A stretch of DNA of 64,000 bases from Cyclobacteriaceae bacterium (GTDB taxonomy: Bacteria; Bacteroidota; Bacteroidia; Cytophagales; Cyclobacteriaceae). The notes below the pieces were generated by a model. That model ran no database searches, had not been told where the DNA came from, and saw only the letters and a list, made by a program, of their open reading frames with translations. The DNA lies in contig JAHBUD010000001.1 of NCBI GenBank assembly GCA_019638255.1, forward strand, positions 930,001 through 994,000. Direction: 5' to 3'. Shown piece after piece: positions 56,557 to 64,000 of this stretch (position 1 is the first letter of the stretch; the number at the start of each line of letters is the position of its first letter). Both the position numbers and the translations under genes were made by a program.

Positions 56557-57576
56557 ATGAAATGCACCATGCGTCTGGTAAAGATTCTTGCAATTCTCTT
56601 TTTAGGTATAAGTGCGGAAGCACAGGTCTGTACAGCCCTTACAAGTGGCAATTGGAGCGGAGGACCTCCCGGTGATCGTGCTACTTGGAGTTGCGGTAAC
56701 CCTAATACTTTTTCAGGAACCATTGTGATTCCTGCTGGCATTACGGTCACTATCAATAACAATACAACCTGGAATGCCAATGTTGAAGTTAGAGGAACAC
56801 TACTTCTAGACAACCAGCTAACCCTTGGAACAACTTCAGGTTGTGGATATACCCTTCGGATTTTTGATAGTGGTGTTTTAACAAGACCGGCCGGACCGGA
56901 TGCCAGTGATCGGCTAATTATTTGCGGTACAACCATCATCACAAGTCAACCGGGGCCACCAGCCGGTACATTACCTTGGCCCCCAGGTGGATACGACTCC
57001 AGCACACCAGGAGGTGGTTTTGGTGAAAATGGCCCATTGCCAGTAACATTGATTTTTTTTCATTCGAAAGTTGTGGGTGGAAACATTGAACTGAGATGGG
57101 CGACCTCAAAGGAAGAAAGATTTGACTACTTTGATCTGGAACACGCAGTGGACGGTTACAATTATTCATCGATTGAAGTGTTATCCGGTGCCGGTTATAA
57201 TTCAGCATCTTATAAAGAGTACGCCTACACACATAGCACCCCATTAAATGGTGCTAACTATTATCGACTTAAGGCAGTAGATCTTGACGGTTCGTATGAA
57301 TACTTTGGCCCAATTGTTCAGTCTTATTACGGACGAAAAATTATTAATGTTTATCCAAATCCTTCCATTGGGTATTTCATAAATGTTGAATTTAATTTCA
57401 ATCCGGTTGAACGTTCAAGATTGACTATTTTGAATTCCCAGGGTATCGAAATGATATCAATCCTGAAAATAAAGAATAAAAACCGGGTTGCACTGGAAAG
57501 TCTTCCCCCAGGTATTTACCTTATAAAGTATTCGTCTCCGGATTTTTCAGAAACAACAAAATTCATTATTCGGTAG
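56557..57576 (+). CDS. Secreted T9SS cargo protein, copy 1
   Basis: A 339-residue protein with a signal peptide (LVKILAILFLGISAEAQ), a strand-rich G8-like N-terminal part (about 20-130: SGTIVIPAGITVTINNNTTW), a linking domain (NIELRWATSKEERFDYFDLE) and a C-terminal type A sorting domain (INVYPNPSIGYFINV ... GIYLIKYSSPDF). The sorting domain directs export through SprA-type T9SS and surface anchoring. An alternative ATG at 56569 would shorten the signal. Its linking and sorting regions closely match the next gene. Confidence 0.88.
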   Translation: MKCTMRLVKILAILFLGISAEAQVCTALTSGNWSGGPPGDRATWSCGNPNTFSGTIVIPAGITVTINNNTTWNANVEVRGTLLLDNQLTLGTTSGCGYTLRIFDSGVLTRPAGPDASDRLIICGTTIITSQPGPPAGTLPWPPGGYDSSTPGGGFGENGPLPVTLIFFHSKVVGGNIELRWATSKEERFDYFDLEHAVDGYNYSSIEVLSGAGYNSASYKEYAYTHSTPLNGANYYRLKAVDLDGSYEYFGPIVQSYYGRKIINVYPNPSIGYFINVEFNFNPVERSRLTILNSQGIEMISILKIKNKNRVALESLPPGIYLIKYSSPDFSETTKFIIR

Positions 57577-57776
57577 CTTTTGAATCTCAAATTAAGAATC
57601 GCACAATAGATTCTGGGAATAGCTGATCAAAGCAGATCACTACAATCTACAGTGAATTTGCTGCTTAAACAGATCGCATCTATTTAATTCTGCAAAAGCC
57701 AAATTGCTTAGAATATTATAATGTCACTTCTCAGTGGCATCGTGTTGGGTTACTAAATATTCTTTTCAACCCCAGC

Positions 57777-59258
57777 ATGAAATCAATGGCAAAACGTAGC
57801 AATCTGGTAAAGGCAAGTTTGGTGTTCCTCTTGCTTATGGCTCATATCTCATTTTCTCAGAATTACACCTCGGTAAATGCCGGTTCTTGGACTACCGCTG
57901 CCAACTGGAATAATACTTCAGGCTGGGGCGGTGCAACACCTCCACTTACACATACCTCCGGCACAATTAACGTTAACCACAACATGACTATTGCCAGTGC
58001 GGCATCGTTTGGTGGTTCAGGTTTTAATGTAGCGGCAGGTGCTAGTATAACCACCAACGCAAACTTTACTATTTCCAACGGCACAGCCAATATAAACGGT
58101 TCCATCAGTGTTTCTGGTAATTTTACGGTGTCGAACGGAACAACCAACATTTATGGTACTGTATCGACTACTGGCAATTTTGCTGTAAGTGGTGGCGCAA
58201 CGGTGAATGTTTATGGTACTTTGATCATTGCAAGTAATGCAAGCTTAAACGCAAATCTAAGAATCCATCCCGGTGGTAAGGTGATTGTTGAAGGGAGTGT
58301 AACCGTGGTTAGTTCAACCTATTTAACCATTGGTACTGCTGTAGCCCCACCACCGTATGCCGACATGATCATTTATCAGAATCTTGTGCAACAAAGCAGT
58401 GGTGATGTTACCATTAACCGGAATGGGCGACTTGCTGTTTTTGGAAATATAACCGACAGTGGCGGAGGTGGAACCTTCATTCAGGTTAACAATGGTGGTC
58501 AGGCTTATGTGCATGGAAACATTACGTACTCGGGTGGCGGAAGTTCCATTCAAAATAATAATACGACAAGCCCTTATGGTTTATATGTAAATGGAACAGC
58601 AACGTCATCGGGTGGAGGTGGATCGGTAACCACAAACATGGGCGACCAGCAGACCATGCAAGATACAAACCCCGACTTTTTTACCTGGGTGGCATCGCAG
58701 CCAAACAGCCCGATGCCGGTGACATTACTTTATTTCCAGGTTGAAAAGATTGAAACCACCAGCGTTCAATTAGTATGGGCGACTTCAATGGAACAAAATT
58801 TCGACTACTTCGAAATTGAACGCTCAACAAATGGTTATGATTTTATTGCGTTGGGTACCCGTCAAGGTGCCGGTTACAACACTGAAACCATTCAGCGTTA
58901 TGCATTCACAGACTCAAATCCCATTAACGGTTCAAATTACTATCGCCTGAAGGCAGTGGATTTGGATGGCTCGTTTGAATACTTCAACATCGTTTTTGCA
59001 CAAATTAAATCCGATAAACAACTGAGCATTTATCCGAATCCTTCTGATGGTAGCAGAATAACCGCCCAATTAAACTTCGAGCCTTTGCACCTTGCAAAAA
59101 TTCAGGTGAGTGATCTGACCGGAACTTTAATTACTGAAACGATGGTATCCGGTATTGAAAATGATGTTGAGTTCTCAACGCAATTGAAGCCTGGAATTTA
59201 CTTGGTAACATACTATTCGCAAGGATTCAAACACACTGAGCGTATGCTCGTGCGATAA
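57777..59258 (+). CDS. Secreted T9SS cargo protein, copy 2
   Basis: A 493-residue protein with a signal peptide (ASLVFLLLMAHISFSQ). Residues about 25-300 are a Gly/Ser/Thr/Asn-rich beta-helical run with repeats such as NFTISNGTANINGSISVSG and NFTVSNGTTNIYGTVSTTG. The linking domain (SVQLVWATSMEQNFDYFEIE) and type A sorting domain (LSIYPNPSDGSRITA ... GIYLVTYYSQGF) closely match copy 1. Together the pair looks like a duplication with a diverged N-terminal module. A surface or matrix role is likely. Confidence 0.9.
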   Translation: MKSMAKRSNLVKASLVFLLLMAHISFSQNYTSVNAGSWTTAANWNNTSGWGGATPPLTHTSGTINVNHNMTIASAASFGGSGFNVAAGASITTNANFTISNGTANINGSISVSGNFTVSNGTTNIYGTVSTTGNFAVSGGATVNVYGTLIIASNASLNANLRIHPGGKVIVEGSVTVVSSTYLTIGTAVAPPPYADMIIYQNLVQQSSGDVTINRNGRLAVFGNITDSGGGGTFIQVNNGGQAYVHGNITYSGGGSSIQNNNTTSPYGLYVNGTATSSGGGGSVTTNMGDQQTMQDTNPDFFTWVASQPNSPMPVTLLYFQVEKIETTSVQLVWATSMEQNFDYFEIERSTNGYDFIALGTRQGAGYNTETIQRYAFTDSNPINGSNYYRLKAVDLDGSFEYFNIVFAQIKSDKQLSIYPNPSDGSRITAQLNFEPLHLAKIQVSDLTGTLITETMVSGIENDVEFSTQLKPGIYLVTYYSQGFKHTERMLVR

Positions 59259-59281
59259 TCTGCACAAATAAAAAACGTGCA

Positions 59282-60241
59282 CTAAGCTTTTTGTGCCAAT
59301 AGCTCCGGAAGTTTTGTGAGTATCTCCTCTGTCATCTCACGTAAACCAAATTGATGTTGCCAACCCCAGTCGTTACGGGCAGCAGAATCATCAATGGATT
59401 GTGGCCAACTGTCGGCAATGGTTTGCCGGAAATCAGGGTTATAGGTAATGGTAAATTCAGGAATATGTTTTTTGATTTCCGCGGCAATCTCTTTGGGCGA
59501 GAAGCTAATGGAAGATATGTTGTAACTGGAACGGACCTTTATCTTTTCAGCAGGGGCTTCCATTAAATCAAGTGTGGCCTTCACCGCATCGTCCATGTAC
59601 ATCATGGGCAAATAGGTATCTTCTTTTAAGAAGCATTCAAATTTTTTATCCGTCAATGCCTTAAAGAAAATATCCACGGCATAATCCGTAGTGCCGCCAC
59701 CCGGCTTTGTTTTGTAGCCAATCAGGCCAGGATAACGTAAACTGCGTACATCAACGCCTTTATTCCTGAAATACCAATCACACCAACGTTCGCCTGCTTG
59801 TTTGCTGATGCCGTAAATGGTGGTAGGATCCATGGTGGTATCCTGTGGTGTGTTTTGCTTAGGGGTTGTAGGCCCAAAGGCGGCAATGGAGCTTGGCCAG
59901 TACACACGATCGAGCTTGAATTCAACGGCTGCATCCAGTACGTGAATCAAGCCATCCATATTTAGGTTCCAGGCAAACTTTGGATTTCTTTCCCCGGTGG
60001 CGGAGAGTACGGCTGCCAAATGATACACCTGTGTGATTTCATTTTTTTTGATGAATTCAAACAGTGGCTTTTGTTTCAGTACATCCAGTATTTCAAAATT
60101 GCCTTGAGCAAGTATACCCTGAGGGTCTTTTATGTCAGTAGCAATTACATTTTCTTTTCCATACAGGGCCCAAAGTCCTTGGGTAAGTTCAGATCCTAAT
60201 TGACCGCCTGCGCCTATAACTAAAATTTTGTGCTTCTTCAT
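59282..60241 (-). CDS. tdh: L-threonine 3-dehydrogenase, SDR type
   Basis: A 319-residue short-chain dehydrogenase. The NAD motif is GAGGQLGSEL at about 10-19 and the catalytic Tyr/Lys are in YGISKQAGE. VYHLAAVLSATGERNPKFAW and the Ser-Ser-Ile-Ala-Ala-Phe segment (YWPSSIAAFGP) are typical of the SDR-type threonine dehydrogenases in Bacteroidota. It oxidises threonine to 2-amino-3-oxobutyrate, the substrate of the divergently encoded Kbl. The start lies 159 bp from kbl. Confidence 0.92.
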   Translation of the reverse strand: MKKHKILVIGAGGQLGSELTQGLWALYGKENVIATDIKDPQGILAQGNFEILDVLKQKPLFEFIKKNEITQVYHLAAVLSATGERNPKFAWNLNMDGLIHVLDAAVEFKLDRVYWPSSIAAFGPTTPKQNTPQDTTMDPTTIYGISKQAGERWCDWYFRNKGVDVRSLRYPGLIGYKTKPGGGTTDYAVDIFFKALTDKKFECFLKEDTYLPMMYMDDAVKATLDLMEAPAEKIKVRSSYNISSISFSPKEIAAEIKKHIPEFTITYNPDFRQTIADSWPQSIDDSAARNDWGWQHQFGLREMTEEILTKLPELLAQKA

Positions 60242-60319
60242 GGTTGTGATTGGGGCCGAAAGTTACAGAATTTTGCTTTTTTCCTATCAGTTGTTAGGCT
60301 CAGTTTTCGAGGAAGCGTT

Positions 60320-60327
60320 TAACTTTG
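60320..60327 (+). promoter_or_regulatory. -7 box of kbl
   Basis: TAACTTTG fits TAnnTTTG, about 73 bases before the kbl ATG. A TTG lies 26 bases upstream, wider than the usual 19-23. The leader carries two palindromes described separately. Confidence 0.45.
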
Positions 60328-60345
60328 CGTCCTCACAATTAATGT

Positions 60346-60375
60346 CAGGTTGAACCTGCCTGACGGCAGCCAGGC
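60346..60375. repeat. Adjacent palindromes in the kbl leader
   Basis: CAGGTTGAACCTG (60346-60358) is a perfect palindrome around a central G. It runs directly into GCCTG (60358-60362) and CAGGC (60371-60375), a small GC-rich hairpin. Both are downstream of the -7 box and so would be in the mRNA. GC-rich hairpins of this CCTG/CAGG kind are common intergenic repeats in this phylum. Confidence 0.65.
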
Positions 60376-60399
60376 CTGTCAAAACCATTTGATTCAGCT

Positions 60400-61596
60400 A
60401 TGTATAATAAACTAAAACCTGTACTGGAAAAAGAACTGGCCACTATTAAAGAAGCCGGATTGTTCAAGAAGGAACGCGTTATCATTTCCCCACAAGGAGC
60501 CGATATAAAAATTGAGGGGGGCAAAGAGGTTATCAACTTTTGTGCGAACAACTACCTTGGCCTTTCTTCCCATCCAAGAGTAACAGAAGCGGCCAAGCAG
60601 GCCATTGATACCCATGGGTTTGGTATGTCATCTGTTCGGTTTATCTGTGGCACGCAAGATATCCACAAAGAACTGGAGCGCAAGATTTCAGAATTCCTTC
60701 ACATGGAAGATACCATTCTGTACGCTGCTGCTTTTGATGCAAATGGTGGAGTGTTCGAACCATTGCTGGGAGCGGAAGATGCAATTATATCAGATGAATT
60801 GAATCACGCTTCAATTATTGATGGTGTCCGCTTGTGTAAAGCCATGCGGTATCGTTACAAGCATAACGATATGGCCGATCTGGAAAAACAACTTCAGGAT
60901 GCAAAGGCTGCCGGTGCAAGGCAAATTATGGTTGTAACCGATGGTGCATTTTCAATGGACGGTACCATTGCACAATTAGATAAAATTTGTGACCTGGCGG
61001 ATAAGTATGAAGCCCTGGTGATGACCGATGAATGTCATTCAACGGGTTTCTTGGGTAAAACCGGTAGAGGTGTTCCTGAATATTGTGGTGTGATGGATCG
61101 TGTGGATATTATTACCGGTACATTGGGTAAAGCATTGGGCGGAGCATCAGGTGGCTTTACTTCGGGCAAAAAAGAAATTATTGAGCTGCTGCGTCAGCGT
61201 TCGCGTCCGTATTTGTTCTCCAATACGTTAGCGCCTTCCATTGTGGGTGCTTCTATTGAAGTCTTCAACATGCTTTCGGAAACAACTGCGTTGCGCGATA
61301 AGCTTGAGCAGAGCACAAGATACTTCCGCAGTGAAATGACAAAGGCGGGTTTCGATATTAAACCGGGTGAGCACCCAATCGTTCCGATTATGTTGTACGA
61401 GGCTCCACTGGCGCAGAAGTTTGCTGAGAAATTATTGGAGAGAGGTATTTATGTAATCGGTTTCTTCTTCCCGGTGGTTCCAAAAGGTAAGGCGCGCATC
61501 CGTGTACAGCTTTCTGCAGCGCATGAAAAGCACCACCTTGATAAGGCGATTGCAGCGTTTACAGAAGTGGGCAAGGAGTTGGGTGTTTTGAAATAG
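60400..61596 (+). CDS. kbl: Glycine C-acetyltransferase (2-amino-3-ketobutyrate CoA ligase)
   Basis: A 398-residue PLP enzyme of the alpha-oxoamine synthase family. The PLP-binding Lys is in [16 protein letters not shown] and the Asp/His near the cofactor are in [11 protein letters not shown]. It cleaves 2-amino-3-oxobutyrate with CoA to glycine and acetyl-CoA, completing threonine breakdown begun by Tdh. Divergent from tdh; the product glycine can feed the GcvP/GcvH system encoded 24-30 kb away. Confidence 0.96.
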   Translation: MYNKLKPVLEKELATIKEAGLFKKERVIISPQGADIKIEGGKEVINFCANNYLGLSSHPRVTEAAKQAIDTHGFGMSSVRFICGTQDIHKELERKISEFLHMEDTILYAAAFDANGGVFEPLLGAEDAIISDELNHASIIDGVRLCKAMRYRYKHNDMADLEKQLQDAKAAGARQIMVVTDGAFSMDGTIAQLDKICDLADKYEALVMTDECHSTGFLGKTGRGVPEYCGVMDRVDIITGTLGKALGGASGGFTSGKKEIIELLRQRSRPYLFSNTLAPSIVGASIEVFNMLSETTALRDKLEQSTRYFRSEMTKAGFDIKPGEHPIVPIMLYEAPLAQKFAEKLLERGIYVIGFFFPVVPKGKARIRVQLSAAHEKHHLDKAIAAFTEVGKELGVLK

Positions 61597-61726
61597 TTAT
61601 CGAGTTAGAGAATTTTATTCAGCGTAAGGTCTGTGAAACATAGACCTGAGGTAAGCATAAGCGTATGGTTTGAGACATAGACTAAAGTAAGGTGTTCCAA
61701 AATATTTTTTTCCACTTATCAAAGTT

Positions 61727-61780
61727 CATGGTTTAGGTATTGAAAGTGCTTATCTTGAATGGCACAAAACTTAAACCATG
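61727..61780. promoter_or_regulatory. Inverted repeat covering the VPS10-like start codon
   Basis: CATGGTTTA (61727-61735) is exactly inverted as TAAACCATG (61772-61780), the right arm including the start ATG. A TATCTTGA box near 61751 could be a -7 element; if transcription starts after it the left arm is not in the mRNA. It may be an operator or chance. Confidence 0.3.
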
Positions 61781-64000
61781 AAAAAGTTAATCGCACTCTG
61801 TCTTCTTTTTATTCTTTGTTTTTCAGCGGAAGCACAACGTTCAAAATCGCAGCCTGCTCCGGCAATGCCTTCAACCGACTTTAACGAATATTTTAACGTC
61901 TTGAAATGGAGAAGTATCGGGCCGTTTCGCGGAGGCCGTTCCAATGCTGTAAGTGGGGTTGTTGGCGATCCCGCCACTTATTACATGGGCTTAACCGGAG
62001 GTGGCGTATGGAAAACAGATGATGCCGGAACTACATGGAAGAATGTTTCCGATGGTTATATGAAAACCGGATCAGTTGGTGCAATCGCTGTATCTGAGAG
62101 TGACCCGAATATTGTGTACGTGGGTATGGGCGAACACGCCATTCGCGGTGTGATGACGCATCATGGTGATGGTATGTATAAATCGCATGATGCCGGAAAG
62201 ACCTGGATCAAACTTGGTTTGGAGGCAACGCAGCATATTGCCCGGGTAGTTATTCATCCGAAAAAACCTGACATCGTTTGGGTGGCTGCACAAGGTGCGT
62301 TGTACAGTAAATCATCCGAGCGGGGAATTTACAAAACCACCGATGGCGGAAAATCATGGAAAAGAGTTTTGTATGTAGATGACAAAACCGGTTGTGCTGA
62401 ACTCTCCATCGATTTCAATAACCCACAAGTATTGTATGCTGCCATGTGGGAACATGGCCGGTTACCTTGGAAAGTGATCAGTGGTGGCTCGGGAAGTGGG
62501 TTATATAAATCAGTTGATGGTGGCGAGACATGGTCGCAAATTCACGAAGGCCTTCCGAAGGAATTAGGCAAGATGGCCATTGCGGTTAGCCGCTCCAATT
62601 CAGAAAAGGTATATGCGCTGATTGAAAGTGATTCCGACAAAGAGCTTGGTGGATTATTCGTTTCGGATAATGCCGGAAAGAATTGGAGGCGAGTAAGCAA
62701 CGATCACCGATTGGTGCAACGTGCGTGGTATTATATTGAGCTGTACATTGATCCTAAAGATGAACTTACACTTTACGTGTTGAGCGCTCCCTCGCTTCGT
62801 TCATTGGATGGTGGTGTAACCTGGGAAGTATTACCCGGTGTACATGGCGATTATCATGACCTATGGATAAATCCAAGCAATCCGAAGAATATGGTAATGG
62901 CTGATGATGGTGGCGCAACCATTAGCTTTAACTATGCCAAAACGTGGTCGTTTCAAAGCACTATGCCTACGGCACAACTCTATCGCATTAACGTAGATAA
63001 TGTTTTTCCTTACCGTATTTATGCCGGCCAGCAAGACAATTCTTCGGTGGTAATTGCCAGTCGTGAGTTGGGTAGTGGCGGAATAACCCGTGAGAGTTGG
63101 ACGGCCTCGGCTGGCGGTGAGAGTGCGTTCCTCGCATTTAATCCCGATGATCCGCGATATGTATTAGGGGGTAGTTACTTAGGCACGATTGAAGTGCTGG
63201 ATACGAAAGCCAAAGCGGGCACCAACATCATGGCTGGACCTATTCAGTATTTGGGTCGTGATTCAAAAGACATGAAGTATCGTTTCAATTGGAATGCTCC
63301 CATCATCTGGTCGAAGCATGAACCGAATGCCTATTACCACGGTGCACAAGTATTGTTGAAAACCACCGACATGGGAAAAACCTGGACGGAACTCTCGCCT
63401 GATTTAACCCGCAATGAAAAAGAAAAGCAAGGTAAAATGGGTGGACCGTACACGAACGAAGCGGTTGGCGCAGAAAATTACGGCACGTTAAGTTATGTAA
63501 TTGAATCACCACATGAGAAAGGAGTGATCTGGACGGGTAGTGATGATGGTTTGGTTCACCTGACACGCGATCGTGGCGCAACATGGAAAAACGTAACGCC
63601 AATCGGATTGAAAGAATGCCTGGTCAATGCCATTGAAGTTTCTCCACACGATCCAGCGACAGCTTATATTGCCACCACAAGGTACAAGTTTAACGATCAT
63701 GCGCCCGGTCTTTATAAAACATCCGATTACGGAAAGACCTGGACGAGCATTTCAAAAGGTATACCGAATAATGCATTTACCCGTGTAGTGCGCGAAGATG
63801 ATGTACGCAAAGGATTACTTTTTGCCGGTACGGAATTGGGTGTGTTTATTTCATGGAACGGTGGTGCAGAGTGGCATCCCTTTCAACTAAACTTACCGAT
63901 TACACCCATTACTGATTTAAAAGTTCATCAAGGTAATTTAATTGCATCCACCTCTGGAAGATCATTTTGGATTCTCGATGATTTAAGTTTATTGCGCCAG
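61778..64000 (+). CDS. Large beta-propeller (VPS10/BNR-repeat) exoprotein, cut by window edge
   Basis: 741 residues are visible and the C-terminus is outside the window. A signal peptide ([19 protein letters not shown]) precedes Asp-box/BNR repeats ([72 protein letters not shown]) spread across about ten blades, the pattern of sortilin-like and sialidase-like propellers. In Bacteroidota these are often T9SS-linked or peptide-binding exoproteins, but no catalytic site is recognisable. The right arm of a 9-bp inverted repeat covers its start codon. Confidence 0.9.
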   Translation, partial: MKKLIALCLLFILCFSAEAQRSKSQPAPAMPSTDFNEYFNVLKWRSIGPFRGGRSNAVSGVVGDPATYYMGLTGGGVWKTDDAGTTWKNVSDGYMKTGSVGAIAVSESDPNIVYVGMGEHAIRGVMTHHGDGMYKSHDAGKTWIKLGLEATQHIARVVIHPKKPDIVWVAAQGALYSKSSERGIYKTTDGGKSWKRVLYVDDKTGCAELSIDFNNPQVLYAAMWEHGRLPWKVISGGSGSGLYKSVDGGETWSQIHEGLPKELGKMAIAVSRSNSEKVYALIESDSDKELGGLFVSDNAGKNWRRVSNDHRLVQRAWYYIELYIDPKDELTLYVLSAPSLRSLDGGVTWEVLPGVHGDYHDLWINPSNPKNMVMADDGGATISFNYAKTWSFQSTMPTAQLYRINVDNVFPYRIYAGQQDNSSVVIASRELGSGGITRESWTASAGGESAFLAFNPDDPRYVLGGSYLGTIEVLDTKAKAGTNIMAGPIQYLGRDSKDMKYRFNWNAPIIWSKHEPNAYYHGAQVLLKTTDMGKTWTELSPDLTRNEKEKQGKMGGPYTNEAVGAENYGTLSYVIESPHEKGVIWTGSDDGLVHLTRDRGATWKNVTPIGLKECLVNAIEVSPHDPATAYIATTRYKFNDHAPGLYKTSDYGKTWTSISKGIPNNAFTRVVREDDVRKGLLFAGTELGVFISWNGGAEWHPFQLNLPITPITDLKVHQGNLIASTSGRSFWILDDLSLLRQ

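Noticed and set aside
57577..57776. 200-bp gap between the T9SS cargo genes
   Set aside because: No promoter match, hairpin with T-run or small gene was convincing.
61632..61700. Imperfect direct repeat of GAAACATAGACCTGAGGTAAG downstream of kbl
   Set aside because: Two short copies with several mismatches, no hairpin or flanking structure; too weak to call.

Overview
The window is a stretch of a Bacteroidota chromosome, most likely from the order Cytophagales. Evidence for this: a complete SprA translocon gene beside ruvA, malic enzyme and gcvH; two secreted proteins ending in type IX secretion (T9SS) sorting domains; family-typical proteins (DUF4837, DUF4292, GH109, a short F1 epsilon subunit in an isolated atpDC pair); and promoters of the Bacteroidota form TTTG-N19-TAnnTTTG with no Shine-Dalgarno sites. 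About 55 protein genes are present. I found no rRNA, tRNA, CRISPR array, complete prophage or insertion sequence. The taxonomic call is an inference from gene content.

Layout. 1-5.5 kb: a TPR protein cut by the left edge, release factor 3, a class A beta-lactamase-like lipoprotein, an RluA-type pseudouridine synthase and two small envelope proteins. 5.5-12.1 kb: atpDC, a sensor kinase, an ABC-2 exporter (ATPase plus permease) and a secreted DUF4097-like protein. 12.2-21.9 kb: dnaJ-grpE, obgE-adk, hpt, a Tat-exported GH109 enzyme, an M42 peptidase, upp, a small-multidrug-export-like protein, an SPFH lipoprotein and an FtsX/MacB-type permease. 21.99-24.14 kb: an AT-rich accessory patch with a ParE-type toxin-antitoxin pair between two imperfect direct repeats, a 5' fragment of lgt and two unrecognised membrane proteins. 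24.1-36.4 kb: sdaAA, a TauE/SafE transporter, two related secreted proteins with a C-x-F-C-G motif, two M28 peptidases, gcvP, a decayed D-aminoacylase pseudogene, lipA and gcvH. 36.5-46.6 kb: sprA, ruvA and maeB. 46.7-56.4 kb: a tight minus-strand envelope operon (flippase, TPR, DUF4292, M23/EnvC, tatA, gatA, mltD, DUF4837). 56.6-64 kb: two T9SS cargo proteins, the divergent threonine-catabolism pair tdh/kbl, and a large beta-propeller (VPS10/BNR) exoprotein cut by the right edge.

How the genes fit together. Serine/glycine/threonine catabolism is unusually well represented: Tdh and Kbl make glycine and acetyl-CoA from threonine, GcvP and GcvH with LipA-made lipoate cleave glycine, and SdaAA deaminates serine. 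A second theme is secretion and the envelope: SprA moves T9SS cargo across the outer membrane, TatA serves twin-arginine substrates such as the GH109 enzyme, and MltD and the EnvC-like protein remodel peptidoglycan. Most of the window is ordinary core genome. The observations most worth following up are the accessory patch at 22-24 kb, a DnaJ that has lost one of its two zinc centres, and the paired C-x-F-C-G secreted proteins.
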